From an uncultured Clostridia bacterium (GTDB lineage: Bacteria > Bacillota > Clostridia > Christensenellales > Aristaeellaceae), in NCBI GenBank assembly GCA_934631055.1, contig CAKTXP010000156.1:1-5765 (forward strand): a stretch of 5,765 bases of DNA, read 5' to 3'. Both the position numbers and the translations under genes were made by a program. Below the pieces are notes generated by a model. It made no database searches and was not told where the DNA came from. It saw nothing but the letters and a program-made list of their open reading frames with translations. Shown here in pieces: positions 5,756 to 5,765 of the stretch. Each line of letters begins with the position of its first letter. Position 1 is the stretch's first letter.

Positions 5756-5765
5756 GGAAATCGGA

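Noticed and set aside
5754..5765. Possible plus-strand gene start (ATG at 5754) at the right edge
   Set aside because: Only four codons are visible, no good ribosome binding site precedes it, and the ATG lies in the arm of an inverted repeat.

Overview
The window looks like a chromosomal segment of a moderately GC-rich Clostridia-type member of the Bacillota. The evidence is strong AAGGAGG-type ribosome binding sites on nearly every gene, U-tailed hairpin terminators, a tRNA-Lys(CUU) with encoded CCA, an ECF sigma/anti-sigma pair of the Gram-positive kind, and coding regions rich in GCG, CGC, CTG and ATC codons. Genus cannot be fixed from the sequence alone. I see no transposase, integrase, phage gene or CRISPR array.

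Layout. (1) Positions 1-1067, minus strand: a secreted serine beta-lactamase-fold hydrolase (SxxK, YxN and HxG motifs) whose 3' end runs off the left edge; it probably starts at a TTG codon. (2) 1068-1224: a divergent promoter region with a near-consensus sigma-A promoter on each strand. (3) 1225-2055, plus strand: a two-pass membrane protein with a TPR-like helical domain, followed by a clean terminator. (4) 2176-2368, plus strand: a stand-alone tRNA-Lys(CUU) unit with an extended -10 promoter and its own 15-bp terminator hairpin. (5) 2440-5592, minus strand, convergent with the tRNA: a three-gene operon read right to left, ECF sigma factor, then membrane-anchored anti-sigma factor (DUF4179-like), then an exported or lipid-anchored protein of unknown function, closed by a terminator at 2440-2478. 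(6) 5593-5765: the operon's upstream region, with a possible ECF-type promoter and, near the right edge, a two-tier inverted repeat.

How the genes work together. The sigma and anti-sigma genes overlap by 11 nt and the exported-protein gene follows 17 nt later, so the three are very likely co-transcribed and partly coupled in translation. The sensible model is a cell-envelope signalling unit: the anti-sigma holds the sigma factor at the membrane through its short cytoplasmic N-terminus, its large outer domain senses a signal, and the third protein acts outside the membrane as sensor partner or effector. This role for the third protein is inference; it is the least understood and most interesting gene here. 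The serine hydrolase and the TPR protein have their own promoters and show no visible link to the sigma unit.
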